NCBI GenBank assembly: GCA_902626725.1
Contig: CACOGI010000001.1
Span: forward strand, 140,001 to 204,000
Length of the DNA stretch: 64,000 nucleotides
Direction of reading: 5' to 3'
Source of the DNA: an uncultured Pelagibacteraceae bacterium
GTDB lineage: Bacteria; Pseudomonadota; Alphaproteobacteria; Pelagibacterales; Pelagibacteraceae
In this document: piece by piece, positions 27,169 to 36,822 of the stretch
How positions within the stretch are numbered: position 1 is the first letter of the stretch
Layout: the number at the start of each line of letters is the position of its first letter
The notes under the pieces: generated by a model
Databases searched by the model: none
The model's input: the letters and a program-made list of their open reading frames with translations, nothing else
What the model was told of the DNA's origin: nothing
Made by a program: the position numbers and the translations under genes

Positions 27169-28116
27169 ATGTTTATTATTTTTAAACCAATCAATAGTAT
27201 TTTTAATTGAAACTTCTAATTCTGTAAATTTAAAATTTTTAATTTTTTTTAAAATTTTTTTATTATTCCCATGTGTTTTGTATATATCTGCTAACTGTTT
27301 TTTTCTTCGAACCATTTTTGTTTTTGGTGTGAATTTGCCTATAAAGTTTACCACTTTTTTCAAACCAACAGGTTTATTAGAACAAATATTGTATAATTCG
27401 TGATTATTATTTTTGAGTTTTCTCAATTTTATGATTAAAGATATAACGTCTTTAATATATGTAAAATCTCTAAAATGATTTCCATTATTATTTAGATAAA
27501 ACTTCTTTTTCTTAAATGATGCATTTAGTAGTTTAAACATAAACATATCCGGTCTACCCCATTCACCGAAAACTGTAAAAAATCTAAGTCCAATCGATTT
27601 AAATTTATAAATTTCAAAAAAATTTTGAGCTATTTCTTCATTAAATTTCTTTGACAAACCATATATATTTTTAGGATAAATACTTTCCTTTTCAAGAAGA
27701 GGAAATTTTTTACTATCTCCATAAACTGAGCTAGAGGACGCATAAAAAAATTTTTTAATTTTAAAATTTTTTGCTACAGTTATTAGATTACTAAAGCCTG
27801 AAACATTAGTATCTATGTAAACTGAAGGATTTTCCATGGAATATCTTACCCCTGCTTGAGCTGCAAAATTATATACTTCATCAAATTTATAAGTTTTAAA
27901 AATTTTGATAATTTTTTCTTTTTCTAGCAAATCTATTTTGAAAAATTTGAAATTTTGATTTCTATTTAATATTTGAATCCTTTTTTTTTTTAATTTAATT
28001 GAGTAGTAATCACTATAATTATCAATACCTACTATTTTAAGATTTTTGTTTTTAGATAATTCTTTTGCAAAATTAAAAGCTATAAATCCTGCTATACCTG
28101 TGATAAGTATTTTCAT
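27157..28116 (-). CDS. NAD-dependent UDP-hexuronate 4-epimerase-like SDR
   Basis: 319 residues from the ATG at 28116, chosen because MKILITGIAGFIAFNFAKEL puts the NAD motif at the very start; the track start at 28152 is upstream noise. FFYASSSSVYGDSKKFP, then NIYGLSKKFNEE, supply the Ser/Tyr-x-x-x-Lys site, and AAQAGVRYSMENPSVYIDTN is a hallmark of UDP-glucuronate 4-epimerases. SIGLRFFTVFGEWGRPDMFMFKL agrees. The divergent neighbour is a nucleotide-sugar dehydrogenase; the two enzymes together would make UDP-hexuronic acid and its C4 epimer. Confidence 0.85.
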   Translation of the reverse strand: MKILITGIAGFIAFNFAKELSKNKNLKIVGIDNYSDYYSIKLKKKRIQILNRNQNFKFFKIDLLEKEKIIKIFKTYKFDEVYNFAAQAGVRYSMENPSVYIDTNVSGFSNLITVAKNFKIKKFFYASSSSVYGDSKKFPLLEKESIYPKNIYGLSKKFNEEIAQNFFEIYKFKSIGLRFFTVFGEWGRPDMFMFKLLNASFKKKKFYLNNNGNHFRDFTYIKDVISLIIKLRKLKNNNHELYNICSNKPVGLKKVVNFIGKFTPKTKMVRRKKQLADIYKTHGNNKKILKKIKNFKFTELEVSIKNTIDWFKNNKHLFD

Positions 28117-28156
28117 TTTTGAAAATATATATATTAAATTTATACAAACCACAAAG

Positions 28157-29392
28157 ATGAATAATAAAATAAAACCTTGTGTAATTGGTCTTGGTTATGT
28201 GGGTTTGCCATTATTCCTAAGGCTTCAGACTAAGTATTTTTCTATTGGTTTTGATAATGATAAAAGTAGAATTAAGAATCTTCTTAAAAAAATTGACACA
28301 AATAAAGAATTTAAAAAACAAAATTTATTTTTAAAGAATAGGTCAATTTTTAGTTCAAATAAAAGCGTATTAAAAAAATCAAATTTTTTTATTGTTACTG
28401 TTCCAACTCCTGTTACAAAAAATAATAAACCAGACATTTCATTCCTTAAAAACGCATCAATTTTGATAGCAAAAAATTTGAAAAAAGGTGATATAATAAT
28501 CTTTGAATCTACAGTTTATCCAAGCACGACCAATTTTCTTATAAAGCATTATTTGAATAAATTTTCAAATTTAATTGAGGGGGTACATTATTTTGTTGGC
28601 TATAGCCCAGAAAGAGTAAATCCTGGTGATGGAAAGCATACAATTTCAAAAATAAAAAAAATTTTGGCTATCCCAGGAAATTCTCAGATAAAAAAAAAGG
28701 TTAAATCAGTTTACAAGCATGTATCAAAAAAATTGATTTTAACAAATTCTATTGAGTCGGCTGAAACAGCAAAAGTCATTGAGAATATTCAAAGAGACTT
28801 AAATATTGCATTTATAAATGAAATATTACTTTTTACAGATAAAATGAAATATAATTTTAATGAAATTTTAAGACTGGCATCATCTAAATGGAATTTTTTA
28901 AATTTTAAACCAGGTTTGGTAGGAGGACATTGTTTGCCAGTGGATCCACATTATTTAAATTACATAGCTCGATTAAATAAAATGAAACTAAGAACTCTTA
29001 TAGCAGGAAGAGATGTAAATAATTCTATGCAAAAATTTGTTTCAAGAAAGATTGAGGAAAAAATTATACTAATCCGAAAAGAAAAAAAAATCGAACCAAA
29101 AGTTTTAATATGTGGACTTACATATAAAAAGAATGTTTCAGATGTACGAAATTCTTTATCTTTGAAAATTTTTGTTAATTTAAGAAAAAAATATAAAAAT
29201 ATTTTTGGTTACGATAACGTCTGTGAGGATAAAATTTCATCGAAATTTAAGATCCAAAGAAATATTGAAATGATAAAAGATAGCTTTGATTTAGTTGTTT
29301 TTTTAGTTGATCACAAAAAGAATAAATCGTTATATGATTATTTTAAAAGACAAAAAAAAATTATTATAGATCCCTTGAAACTTTATAAATAA
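28157..29392 (+). CDS. Nucleotide-sugar dehydrogenase (UDP-glucose/UDP-HexNAc 6-dehydrogenase family)
   Basis: 411 residues from the ATG at 28157; the track start at 28046 would run back through the divergent epimerase gene. CVIGLGYVGLPLFLRL is the NAD motif, TVPTPVTKNNKPD and FESTVYPSTT follow, and GLVGGHCLPVDPHYL holds the catalytic Cys of the UDP-sugar dehydrogenase family. AETAKVIENIQRDLNIAFINE and CGLTYKKNVSDVRNS complete the middle and C-terminal domains. The WbpA/TviB-like motifs suggest a UDP-N-acetylhexosamine substrate, but UDP-glucose is not excluded. Divergent from the epimerase by 40 bases. Confidence 0.88.
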   Translation: MNNKIKPCVIGLGYVGLPLFLRLQTKYFSIGFDNDKSRIKNLLKKIDTNKEFKKQNLFLKNRSIFSSNKSVLKKSNFFIVTVPTPVTKNNKPDISFLKNASILIAKNLKKGDIIIFESTVYPSTTNFLIKHYLNKFSNLIEGVHYFVGYSPERVNPGDGKHTISKIKKILAIPGNSQIKKKVKSVYKHVSKKLILTNSIESAETAKVIENIQRDLNIAFINEILLFTDKMKYNFNEILRLASSKWNFLNFKPGLVGGHCLPVDPHYLNYIARLNKMKLRTLIAGRDVNNSMQKFVSRKIEEKIILIRKEKKIEPKVLICGLTYKKNVSDVRNSLSLKIFVNLRKKYKNIFGYDNVCEDKISSKFKIQRNIEMIKDSFDLVVFLVDHKKNKSLYDYFKRQKKIIIDPLKLYK

Positions 29393-30148
29393 GTGAAAAT
29401 AAATAAAAAACCTTTTTTCTCAATCATAACTGTTACTAGAAATAGTGAAAAATTTATTGAAAGAAATATTAGAAGCTTAAAAAATCAAACCTTCAAAAAT
29501 TTTGAGCATATTATAATTGATGGTGACTCAAAAGACAGAACATCACAAATAATAAAAAAATATAGAGAGAATGTTGATTATTTTATCTCAAAAAAAGATA
29601 AAAATATGTGGCAAGCAATAAATAAGGGTATAAGAGTTGCCAAAGGTGAAGTTATAGGAATTCTAAATTCAGATGATATTTTTTATAAAGATGGATTGAA
29701 AATAGCAAGAAAGTACTTTGTCAATCAACGTTTAGATTGTTTGTTTGCTTCTGTCCAGAAAACAAAAGTTCATCATGGTTTTGATTTAAGTAAAATTAAT
29801 TATAAATTTAATATATTTCCATCTCATTCAGTAGGGTTTTTTTTAAAAAAAAAAATTTATGATAAAATTGGGATGTATGACGATAATCTAAAATATTGTG
29901 CAGATTATGACCTGATATATAGATTATCTAAAAAAAATTTTAAAATTGGAAAAACCTCTAAAAGAGAAATTGTCGGAAAATTTTACCCAGGAGGTATTTC
30001 CGAAAATTTAAACTTTGTTTCAAATATGTTTTATCAGTCAAAAGTAAGAATTAAGAATAAACAAAATATATTTTATGTAATTTCTTTATCAATATTAACT
30101 ATTATTTATAAATACTTATTAAATATATTTAGATTTAAAAAAAATTAA
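29393..30148 (+). CDS. Glycosyltransferase family 2
   Basis: 251 residues, GTG start immediately after the dehydrogenase stop. FSIITVTRNSEKFIERNIRSLKNQTFKNFEHIIIDGDSKDRT is the GT2 nucleotide site, GEVIGILNSDDIFYKDGL holds the metal-binding DDx (here NSDD), and VGFFLKKKIYDKIGMYDDNLKYCADYDLIYRLSKK is the acceptor region. A C-terminal hydrophobic stretch may attach it to the membrane. Matches the WcaA/colanic-type side-chain transferase pattern. Confidence 0.88.
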   Translation: MKINKKPFFSIITVTRNSEKFIERNIRSLKNQTFKNFEHIIIDGDSKDRTSQIIKKYRENVDYFISKKDKNMWQAINKGIRVAKGEVIGILNSDDIFYKDGLKIARKYFVNQRLDCLFASVQKTKVHHGFDLSKINYKFNIFPSHSVGFFLKKKIYDKIGMYDDNLKYCADYDLIYRLSKKNFKIGKTSKREIVGKFYPGGISENLNFVSNMFYQSKVRIKNKQNIFYVISLSILTIIYKYLLNIFRFKKN

Positions 30149-30167
30149 TTATAAACTATAAAACAAT

Positions 30168-30812
30168 ATGTCGATTCAGAGTTTTTTAGAGAACAAAATT
30201 AAGCACAATCGATATCTTGTAAAAAAATTAAAAAATCTAGCTAAATATTTTGGTTTTAATTTAGAGTATTGGCATAGATATGCATCTTATAAATTGATTA
30301 AAAAAGATATAAGTTTTTTAGAATTTGAAAATTTAGATGTTTTAGAAATTTCAGCTGGAGAATATTGGAAAGAAAATTATAAGTTTAAATCTTTTGATCA
30401 AATGAATTTTCCAGAGCATGATATATGTAAAAATGCTTATGGTGAAAAAAAATATGATCTGATCATAGCAGACAATGTTTGGGAACACTTAAAATATCCT
30501 TACAGAGCTACAAAAAATGTTTTTAACATGCTAAAGGAAGATGGATATTTTTTAGTTATTACACCTTTTCTGATAAGGGTTCACGAAGTTCCAATAGATT
30601 GTACAAGATGGACAGAGGATGGATTGAAGTATTTTTTAAATGAAAATGGATTTAATTTAGACAAAATTTTTACTAATTCTTGGGGAAACAAAAAATGTGC
30701 CAAATCAGATATTAGAGAAGATTCAACATGGACAAGAATTGGTATTTATAAAGACATGACTAATAATAAAACTTTTCCACTTCAAGTTTGGGCTTTAGCT
30801 AAAAAAAATTGA
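30168..30812 (+). CDS. Class I SAM-dependent methyltransferase
   Basis: 214 residues. VLEISAGEYWKENY replaces motif I, and DLIIADNVWEHLKYPYRATKNVFNMLKEDGYFLVITPFLIRVHEVPIDCTRWTEDGLKYFLNENGF forms the core. It has the same architecture as the 17017-17691 protein (TPFL/VPFL then R.T.DGL..FL). It overlaps the following GT2 gene by one base in a TGATG arrangement, so translation is probably coupled. Confidence 0.8.
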   Translation: MSIQSFLENKIKHNRYLVKKLKNLAKYFGFNLEYWHRYASYKLIKKDISFLEFENLDVLEISAGEYWKENYKFKSFDQMNFPEHDICKNAYGEKKYDLIIADNVWEHLKYPYRATKNVFNMLKEDGYFLVITPFLIRVHEVPIDCTRWTEDGLKYFLNENGFNLDKIFTNSWGNKKCAKSDIREDSTWTRIGIYKDMTNNKTFPLQVWALAKKN

Positions 30813-31579
30813 TGGAAAAGAATAAAAAGTTAATTTCAATTATTATTCCATATTATAAAAAAAAATTTTTTATTTCTAAAACAATTAAATCTATATTAAA
30901 TCAATCTCATAAAAATTTTGAGATTATAATTATTTATGATGACAATGATAAGTCAGAATTAAATTATTTAAAAAAAATAGTAAGAGGTGATAAAAGATTT
31001 AAAATTTTGATTAATAAAAAAAATTTAGGTGTATCAAAATCGAGAAATAAAGGAATAAAAAAAAGTAAAGGTAAATACATTGCATTTATTGATAGTGACG
31101 ATATATGGAAAAAAGAAAAGTTGAAGATACAGCTTCGATTTATGGAAAAAAATAATTATATGATTTCACACACTAATTACGAAATTATTAATAAGATTGA
31201 TAAATTGATAGGTTGCATGCCTATTAAAAAATCACTTGATTACAATGATTTAATTTACTCCTGTGATATTGGTTTATCTACTGTGATGATAAATAGTAAA
31301 ATAAAATCTATAATAAAATTCCCTGACATAACCACTAAAGAAGATTATATATTGTGGTTAAGTCTTTCAAAAAAGTTCAAAATATATGGGATTCAAAAAA
31401 ATCTTACTTTATGGAGAAAAGGCGATACGTCCTTTAAATATATTATTAGAAAATTTAAAGATGCCTTTTCAGTTTATTCAAAGTACGAAAAATTCAATTT
31501 TCTAAAATCAATATTTTTTGTTTTACTTCTGTCAATTAACTTTTTAAAAAAAAGCATAATTCAAAAACTAAATAGATGA
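30812..31579 (+). CDS. Glycosyltransferase family 2
   Basis: About 255 residues. The ATG at 30812 overlaps the upstream stop (TGATG); the track begins one TTG codon earlier. ISIIIPYYKKKFFISKTIKSILNQSHKNFEIIIIYDDND, then LGVSKSRNKGIKKSKGKYIAFIDSDDIWKKEKL, give the GT2 GT-A core with the SDD metal motif. It is coupled to the WecA-like gene by a four-base overlap. Confidence 0.88.
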   Translation: MEKNKKLISIIIPYYKKKFFISKTIKSILNQSHKNFEIIIIYDDNDKSELNYLKKIVRGDKRFKILINKKNLGVSKSRNKGIKKSKGKYIAFIDSDDIWKKEKLKIQLRFMEKNNYMISHTNYEIINKIDKLIGCMPIKKSLDYNDLIYSCDIGLSTVMINSKIKSIIKFPDITTKEDYILWLSLSKKFKIYGIQKNLTLWRKGDTSFKYIIRKFKDAFSVYSKYEKFNFLKSIFFVLLLSINFLKKSIIQKLNR

Positions 31580-32592
31580 TTAACTTCTTATCTTTTTTTG
31601 TTATTCATTTTTTTATAAATAAAATTTGTTTAAAAACAAATTGCTTAATTGATAAAAAGGATACATCTGATCATAAGAAAAAAATAACAACTGAGGATAA
31701 AACACCTTTATCTGGAGGCCTTGTTTTTATTATATTTTTTTCTTTTGTTATCCCTCATGAAAATTATATATTATTAACATCTTTAGTCCTACTTTATTTC
31801 ATAGGAATACTTTCAGATATAAATTATCTTTCATCCCCCTCTAAAAGAATAATTCTTCAGAGTTTGTTAGTTTTGAGTTTTATATTAACCAGCGATCTTA
31901 CAATCAAAACACTTTCAGTAGATATACTAGATAAATTATTAGATTTTAAGGTTATAAAAATTTTATTTATCTTAGCTTGTTTTTTAGTTTTGATTAATGG
32001 TTTCAATTTTTTGGATGGTATCAATACGTTAGTAGTAGGTAATTTTTTAATATGTTTATTATCAATCTATTATGTTTCAATCGAATTTGATCTTTCTTTA
32101 AATTTTAATATTATAGAAAAATTAATAATCATTTTATCAATAATTTTCATATTTAATTTTTTTGGAAAATCTTTTTTAGGTGATTCAGGAACATACTCAA
32201 TAAGTCTCCTTATCGGTTTTATTTGTATAAATTTTGTTTATATAAATAATCCTGTCGTATCACCATATTTTATTGCATCTTTATTATGGTACCCTGCAAT
32301 AGAAAATTTATTTTCAATCATAAGAAGATATTTTTCTAAAAGTAAAATTTCAAAAGCAGATAATAATCATTTACATCATTATTTGTATTTAAGTTTAAAA
32401 AAGACAAGATTTTTAGAAAATCATTTATTTTTAAATACATTTACAGGTTTACTGGTAAATATTTATATGATTTTGTCGGCTTATATTTCGTTAATAAATT
32501 TTAGCCACACTAAAACATTATTAATAATTATATTATTTAATATATGTCTATATTTAATTATTTATTTTTTAATAGATAAAAAAACTCTTTAA
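31576..32592 (+). CDS. Polyprenyl-phosphate sugar-1-phosphate transferase (WecA/MraY-like, GT4-type)
   Basis: 338 residues with about ten membrane helices. Characteristic parts are KKITTEDKTPLSGGLVFI (P..GG), NGFNFLDGINTLVVG (DGIN), FLGDSGTYSISLLIG (GDSG) and NNHLHHYL (HLHH-type motif before the last helices). This family transfers a sugar phosphate from UDP to undecaprenyl phosphate and starts lipid-linked glycan synthesis. It is the only initiating transferase I find in the island. It shares an ATGA overlap with the GT2 gene, and its end faces the convergent GT2 gene at 32616. Confidence 0.86.
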   Translation: MINFLSFFVIHFFINKICLKTNCLIDKKDTSDHKKKITTEDKTPLSGGLVFIIFFSFVIPHENYILLTSLVLLYFIGILSDINYLSSPSKRIILQSLLVLSFILTSDLTIKTLSVDILDKLLDFKVIKILFILACFLVLINGFNFLDGINTLVVGNFLICLLSIYYVSIEFDLSLNFNIIEKLIIILSIIFIFNFFGKSFLGDSGTYSISLLIGFICINFVYINNPVVSPYFIASLLWYPAIENLFSIIRRYFSKSKISKADNNHLHHYLYLSLKKTRFLENHLFLNTFTGLLVNIYMILSAYISLINFSHTKTLLIIILFNICLYLIIYFLIDKKTL

Positions 32593-32615
32593 GCTAAAAA
32601 AAAATTCAAATTAAT

Positions 32616-33290
32616 TTAATTTTTTTTCCAAAAAAATAATTTTATCATAGAAAGTAAAATTAAAAATCCATCTTTAAAAGCATTTACTTTTTTTTTACCA
32701 CCAATTCTTTTTCTTTCATAAGAGTTTGTGGAGATAATTTTAAGACCAAATTTTTTTGCTTTAATTGGTAGTTCTACACAAAAACCAAAATCTTTTTGAC
32801 TTAATTCTAAATTTTTAGTTTTTTCTGTGTTACCTAAAACAAAAGTGTAAAGGATATCAGAGATAGGTAATAAAAAAAAAATTTTTCCAAAAAAAGAAAA
32901 AACTTTATTACCTATAAAAGTTATTATTGTATCGTCTTCACTTCCAGCATTTTTTTCATACCTGCTTCCAAACACTAAATCATTATGATTTATCTCAGCC
33001 AGGGTTAACATTTTTTCTAATTCTGCGGGGTTGAATGAGCCGTCAGCATTAAAAATACAAAAATATTTTGAGGTCACATTATGAATTCCTTCTATAAGAG
33101 CATTTCCATAGCCACGATGCGACTGGTAAATTAATTTGCAATTGAAATTTTGGATAGCCTCTATGGTTTCGGTGTCCTCTTTTTCCAAAATGACAAAGAT
33201 TTTTAAGTTGAATTTATCCAATTCTTTTAAAACACTTGGGAGAGATTCTTTCTCATTTTTGGCGGGTATTATTAGTGTAAGATTATCCAT
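32616..33290 (-). CDS. Glycosyltransferase family 2 (DPM1/DolP-mannosyltransferase-like)
   Basis: 224 residues. LTLIIPAKNEKESLPSVLKEL, RGYGNALIEGI, FCIFNADGSFNPAELEKML and LVFGSRYEKNAGSEDDT are the DPM-like GT2 core; the metal site reads NADGS. The C-terminal part ends in a hydrophobic segment. It is a clear paralogue of 40247-40930 (same RGYGNA, ADGS, FGSRYEK, ERKR...KKKVKAF landmarks). Such enzymes often charge polyprenyl phosphate with a sugar, which could feed the GT-C-like membrane proteins nearby; that link is inferred. Confidence 0.84.
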   Translation of the reverse strand: MDNLTLIIPAKNEKESLPSVLKELDKFNLKIFVILEKEDTETIEAIQNFNCKLIYQSHRGYGNALIEGIHNVTSKYFCIFNADGSFNPAELEKMLTLAEINHNDLVFGSRYEKNAGSEDDTIITFIGNKVFSFFGKIFFLLPISDILYTFVLGNTEKTKNLELSQKDFGFCVELPIKAKKFGLKIISTNSYERKRIGGKKKVNAFKDGFLILLSMIKLFFWKKN

Positions 33291-33305
33291 AAATTATAGA
33301 ATTAT

Positions 33306-33334
33306 TTGATACAATTTTTGTGTATAAATATTAT
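33306..33334 (+). promoter_or_regulatory. Candidate sigma-70 promoter for the 33388 membrane-protein operon
   Basis: TTGATA (33306-33311), a 17-base spacer and TATTAT (33329-33334) fit the sigma-70 consensus with one mismatch in each box. They lie in the 97-base divergent gap in front of the GT-C-like gene, about 55 bases before its ATG. Such matches occur by chance in AT-rich DNA, so this is a prediction. Confidence 0.42.
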
Positions 33335-33387
33335 AAACCTTTAACAACTATTTTTTAAATATCAAATTATAATTATAATAAAATATC

Positions 33388-35064
33388 ATGAATTTAATAA
33401 TCTTTTTAACTTCATACTTTATAATAATTTTATCTATATTTGGTTATAGTTTAGCATTGCACGATATTTTAAAAAAAAAAATTAATTTAGAATTTGAGTT
33501 TAATTTTCTTGGTAGCATATTTTTTTTAATTTTTTTATCTTTTCTTACACATTTATTTTTCAAACATAATTTTTTGCACAATCTTGTTATTTTATTTGCT
33601 GGTATATCGTTATTTCTATTTTTCTTTAAAAAATATAAAAAATTAGTGAAAGACTATTCTAAGATTTTATCTTTAATTTTTATTATATTAATTCTAGCAC
33701 TATTATCGGCTAAAACACATGATGACTTTCCTTATTACCATTTTCCCTACACTTTTTATTTAACTCAAGAAAATCTGATAATTGGCATAGGAAATTTAAA
33801 TCATGGATTTAGAACTCTTTCATCAATTTTTTATTTAAACTCATTATTTTATTTACCGCTAATAGAATACTTTTCATTCAATATTGGACAAATATTATTG
33901 TTAGGTGCCTCGAATTTAATTTTAATTTTTAAATTAAAAAATGATTTTAAATATAAAAGATATGATTATATATTTTTATTAACACTTTTATCATTTTTAT
34001 TTATAAATTCATTTTTCTATAGATTATCCGAACATGGCACTGATCGTACTGCACAAATTTTAATTCTAATCTTATTTGTTGAAATATTGAATTTATTTAG
34101 AGAAAATATTGTATTAAAAATTTTTTTTTCCAAAGTATTTATTTTGCTTGGAATTATAATATCTTTAAAAGCATTTTATGTACTTTACCTCATAATTCTA
34201 ATTCCAATTTTTTATATTATCTTAAATAAAAATCTCAAAAATTTATTTAATGACTTATTTGGTAATTTTTATTTTTATATTTTTTTATCAGTCGGGCTTT
34301 TTCTTATGATGAATAATATTTTTAATTCTGGTTGTATTTTATATCCAGTGAGCTTTACATGTATCTCTCAATTCGATTGGTCACTTTATAAAGAAGCACA
34401 ACAAATGAATAACTGGTATGAACAATGGTCCAAAGCAGGTGCTACTCCAAATTTTCGTGTAGAGGACCCTGAGAATTATATAAAGGGTTTTAATTGGGTT
34501 AATAATTGGATCGAACTTTATTTTTTTAATAAAGTAACTGACTTTTTACTAGGTGTTTTGCTTTTAATTATTATTGTTTTTGCAATTTTATATTCCAAAA
34601 AAAGAAATAATTTAAAGATAGATAAAAAGGTTTGGATTGTTTATTCAATTTTAATATTTCTATTTTTTGAGTGGTTTTATAATCATCCTAGCTTGAGATA
34701 TGGGGGTTATAGTTTAATAGTTTTAATTACACTCATTCCTTTTAGTATATATTTTTCAAGATATATCTCAAAAAAGAATTTAAAGAAAAAAGTTGTTTTT
34801 TTAATATTATTATCTTTAGTTATATTCTCAGGCAGAAATTTAAATAGAATTTACAATGAAATTCATAAATATGATTATCAATTCATTTTAAATCCTACTT
34901 ATAAAGTAGATGATAATCATTTTAGAATAGATATTCTTATTCAAGATTTGAAAAAACATCATGAAAATTGCAATAAAGATACTTTGACTTTTTGTAAAGA
35001 TTACAAAGGAATATATATAAATAGGAAATTTTCTTATTATTATTTAATGAAAAAAAATGATTAA
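33388..35064 (+). CDS. Polytopic membrane protein, possible GT-C glycosyltransferase
   Basis: 558 residues with many membrane helices throughout. After the first helices comes AKTHDDFPYYHFPYTFYLTQENLIIGIGNLNHGFRTLSS, an acidic-aromatic extracytoplasmic loop (DD..YYH) of the kind that carries the catalytic Asp in GT-C transferases such as PMT and ArnT relatives. The C-terminus is a short soluble region with three Cys. I do not recognise a named family with certainty. It begins a plus-strand run with the FkbM gene (8-base overlap), gmd and fcl. It could transfer a sugar from a polyprenyl carrier or act as a polymerase. Confidence 0.55.
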   Translation: MNLIIFLTSYFIIILSIFGYSLALHDILKKKINLEFEFNFLGSIFFLIFLSFLTHLFFKHNFLHNLVILFAGISLFLFFFKKYKKLVKDYSKILSLIFIILILALLSAKTHDDFPYYHFPYTFYLTQENLIIGIGNLNHGFRTLSSIFYLNSLFYLPLIEYFSFNIGQILLLGASNLILIFKLKNDFKYKRYDYIFLLTLLSFLFINSFFYRLSEHGTDRTAQILILILFVEILNLFRENIVLKIFFSKVFILLGIIISLKAFYVLYLIILIPIFYIILNKNLKNLFNDLFGNFYFYIFLSVGLFLMMNNIFNSGCILYPVSFTCISQFDWSLYKEAQQMNNWYEQWSKAGATPNFRVEDPENYIKGFNWVNNWIELYFFNKVTDFLLGVLLLIIIVFAILYSKKRNNLKIDKKVWIVYSILIFLFFEWFYNHPSLRYGGYSLIVLITLIPFSIYFSRYISKKNLKKKVVFLILLSLVIFSGRNLNRIYNEIHKYDYQFILNPTYKVDDNHFRIDILIQDLKKHHENCNKDTLTFCKDYKGIYINRKFSYYYLMKKND

Positions 35065-35785
35065 TTTTTTCGCAACACATTTATTGGGTTTTTTTGATTT
35101 TTTTCATAAAAAAAAGATTATTAAAAAGTTAAAAAATATCATTAATCAAACAATTCTTGAAAATGTATTCGATATTGGTGGTCATAAAGGTGAAACCCTT
35201 GATTTATTATTAAAAAATTTTGAAATAAATAATATTTATTCTTTTGAACCGTCAAATTTAAGTTTTGAAATTCTTTCACAAAAATCAATATTGCTAAAAA
35301 AAAAATATAGTAAGACAAATATTTTTTTAGAAAATGCTGCCGTAGGAGAGACAAGTAAAAATATTGATTTTAATTTTCTAAATGAAACATCTTCTTCGAC
35401 AATAAAATCATTAAATATTGACTCTAAATATTATAAAAAAAAGGAAAATTTTTTTGGAAAATTAGTTAATAAGAAAATTAAAATCAAACAAATTGAATTT
35501 AATGAATATCTCAGTCAAAAAGATATTAAAAAAATCGATTTATTAAAAATTGATACTGAAGGTTATGAGTTTGAAGTTTTAAAAGGGTTAAAAGAACAGA
35601 TATCTAACATTTCAATAATTCTTTTTGAACATCATTATGACAATATGATCATCAAAAATTACACTTTTAGTGATATACATAAACTTCTAGTTAATAAAAG
35701 TTTTGAGCGCGTCTTTAAAATTAAAATGCCATTTAGAAAAAGTTTTGAGTATATTTATGTAAAAAAATTAAGTAAAAAGATTTAA
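35057..35785 (+). CDS. FkbM-family SAM-dependent methyltransferase
   Basis: 242 residues. [20 protein letters not shown] is motif [15 protein letters not shown] the acidic loop, and [20 protein letters not shown] the late FkbM signature. It overlaps the membrane protein gene by eight bases and ends two bases before gmd, so it is part of the GDP-deoxyhexose operon. It probably O-methylates the deoxyhexose or a neighbouring sugar. Confidence 0.87.
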   Translation: MINFFATHLLGFFDFFHKKKIIKKLKNIINQTILENVFDIGGHKGETLDLLLKNFEINNIYSFEPSNLSFEILSQKSILLKKKYSKTNIFLENAAVGETSKNIDFNFLNETSSSTIKSLNIDSKYYKKKENFFGKLVNKKIKIKQIEFNEYLSQKDIKKIDLLKIDTEGYEFEVLKGLKEQISNISIILFEHHYDNMIIKNYTFSDIHKLLVNKSFERVFKIKMPFRKSFEYIYVKKLSKKI

Positions 35786-35787
35786 AG

Positions 35788-36822
35788 ATGAAAAATAAAA
35801 TAGCTTTAATTTTTGGCGTAACTGGACAAGATGGGTCATATCTAGCTGAAATATTATTAAAAAAAAAATACGTCGTTCATGGTGTAAAAAGAAGATCATC
35901 TAGTATAAATACTTTTAGAGTAGACCATATTTATCAAGATCCACATGAAAAAAATTATAGGTTTCGATTACATTACGGTGACATAACTGACTCTTCCTCA
36001 GTTTCAAGTATAATAAAAAAAGTTAAGCCAGACGAAATATATAATTTAGCTGCACAATCACATGTTGCGGTTTCATTCGAAGTTCCAGAATATACCGCAA
36101 ATGCTGATGCCCTAGGTGCTTTAAGAATACTTGAGGCAATAAAGTTTCACAAACTTGAAAAGAAAACAAAATTTTACCAGGCCGGAACATCAGAAATGTA
36201 TGGAAAGGTTCAATCAAAACCACAAAATGAAAAGACTCCATTTTATCCTCTAAGCCCTTATGGTGTTGCAAAATTATATGCTCATTGGATAGTTAAAAAC
36301 TATCGTGAGGCATATAGAATATACGCATGTAATGGAATTTTATTTAATCACGAAAGTCCGAGGCGTGGTGAAACATTTGTTACAAAAAAAATAATTGCAG
36401 CATTGTGTAAAATAAAAGAAAAAAAACAGAAAAAATTATTTTTAGGAAATCTTAATGCAAAAAGAGACTGGGGCCATGCAAGAGATTATTGCTATGCAAT
36501 GTGGAAAATTTTACAACAAAAAAAGCCAGATGATTATGTTATTGCTACAGGCAAACAGTATTCAATTAAAGAATTCATTAATCTAACAGCAAAAAAATTA
36601 GATTTAAAAATAAAATGGAGAGGAAAGGGGCTTAAAGAAAAAGCATACGACAGCAAAGGGTTTCCAATAATTGAATGTGATAAAAATTACTTTAGGCCAT
36701 TGGATGTAAATACTTTATTAGGAGATGCCAAAAAGGCACGAAATAAACTTAAATGGAAACCTACTGAAAATGTTAGTTCTTTGATAGATGAAATGATTGA
36801 AGCTGAATATCAGAATTTCTAA
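35788..36822 (+). CDS. gmd: GDP-mannose 4,6-dehydratase
   Basis: 344 residues, the usual length. [20 protein letters not shown] is the NADP motif; [92 protein letters not shown] and [20 protein letters not shown] are diagnostic of Gmd. It converts GDP-D-mannose to GDP-4-keto-6-deoxy-D-mannose. The fcl gene starts on its last base (1-base overlap), and a ColD-like enzyme that could use the same product is encoded 2.2 kb downstream. Confidence 0.96.
   Translation: MKNKIALIFGVTGQDGSYLAEILLKKKYVVHGVKRRSSSINTFRVDHIYQDPHEKNYRFRLHYGDITDSSSVSSIIKKVKPDEIYNLAAQSHVAVSFEVPEYTANADALGALRILEAIKFHKLEKKTKFYQAGTSEMYGKVQSKPQNEKTPFYPLSPYGVAKLYAHWIVKNYREAYRIYACNGILFNHESPRRGETFVTKKIIAALCKIKEKKQKKLFLGNLNAKRDWGHARDYCYAMWKILQQKKPDDYVIATGKQYSIKEFINLTAKKLDLKIKWRGKGLKEKAYDSKGFPIIECDKNYFRPLDVNTLLGDAKKARNKLKWKPTENVSSLIDEMIEAEYQNF

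Noticed and set aside
28046-28156. N-terminal extension of the nucleotide-sugar dehydrogenase
   Set aside because: The extension is antisense to the epimerase gene. The NAD motif follows the ATG at 28157 at the normal distance.
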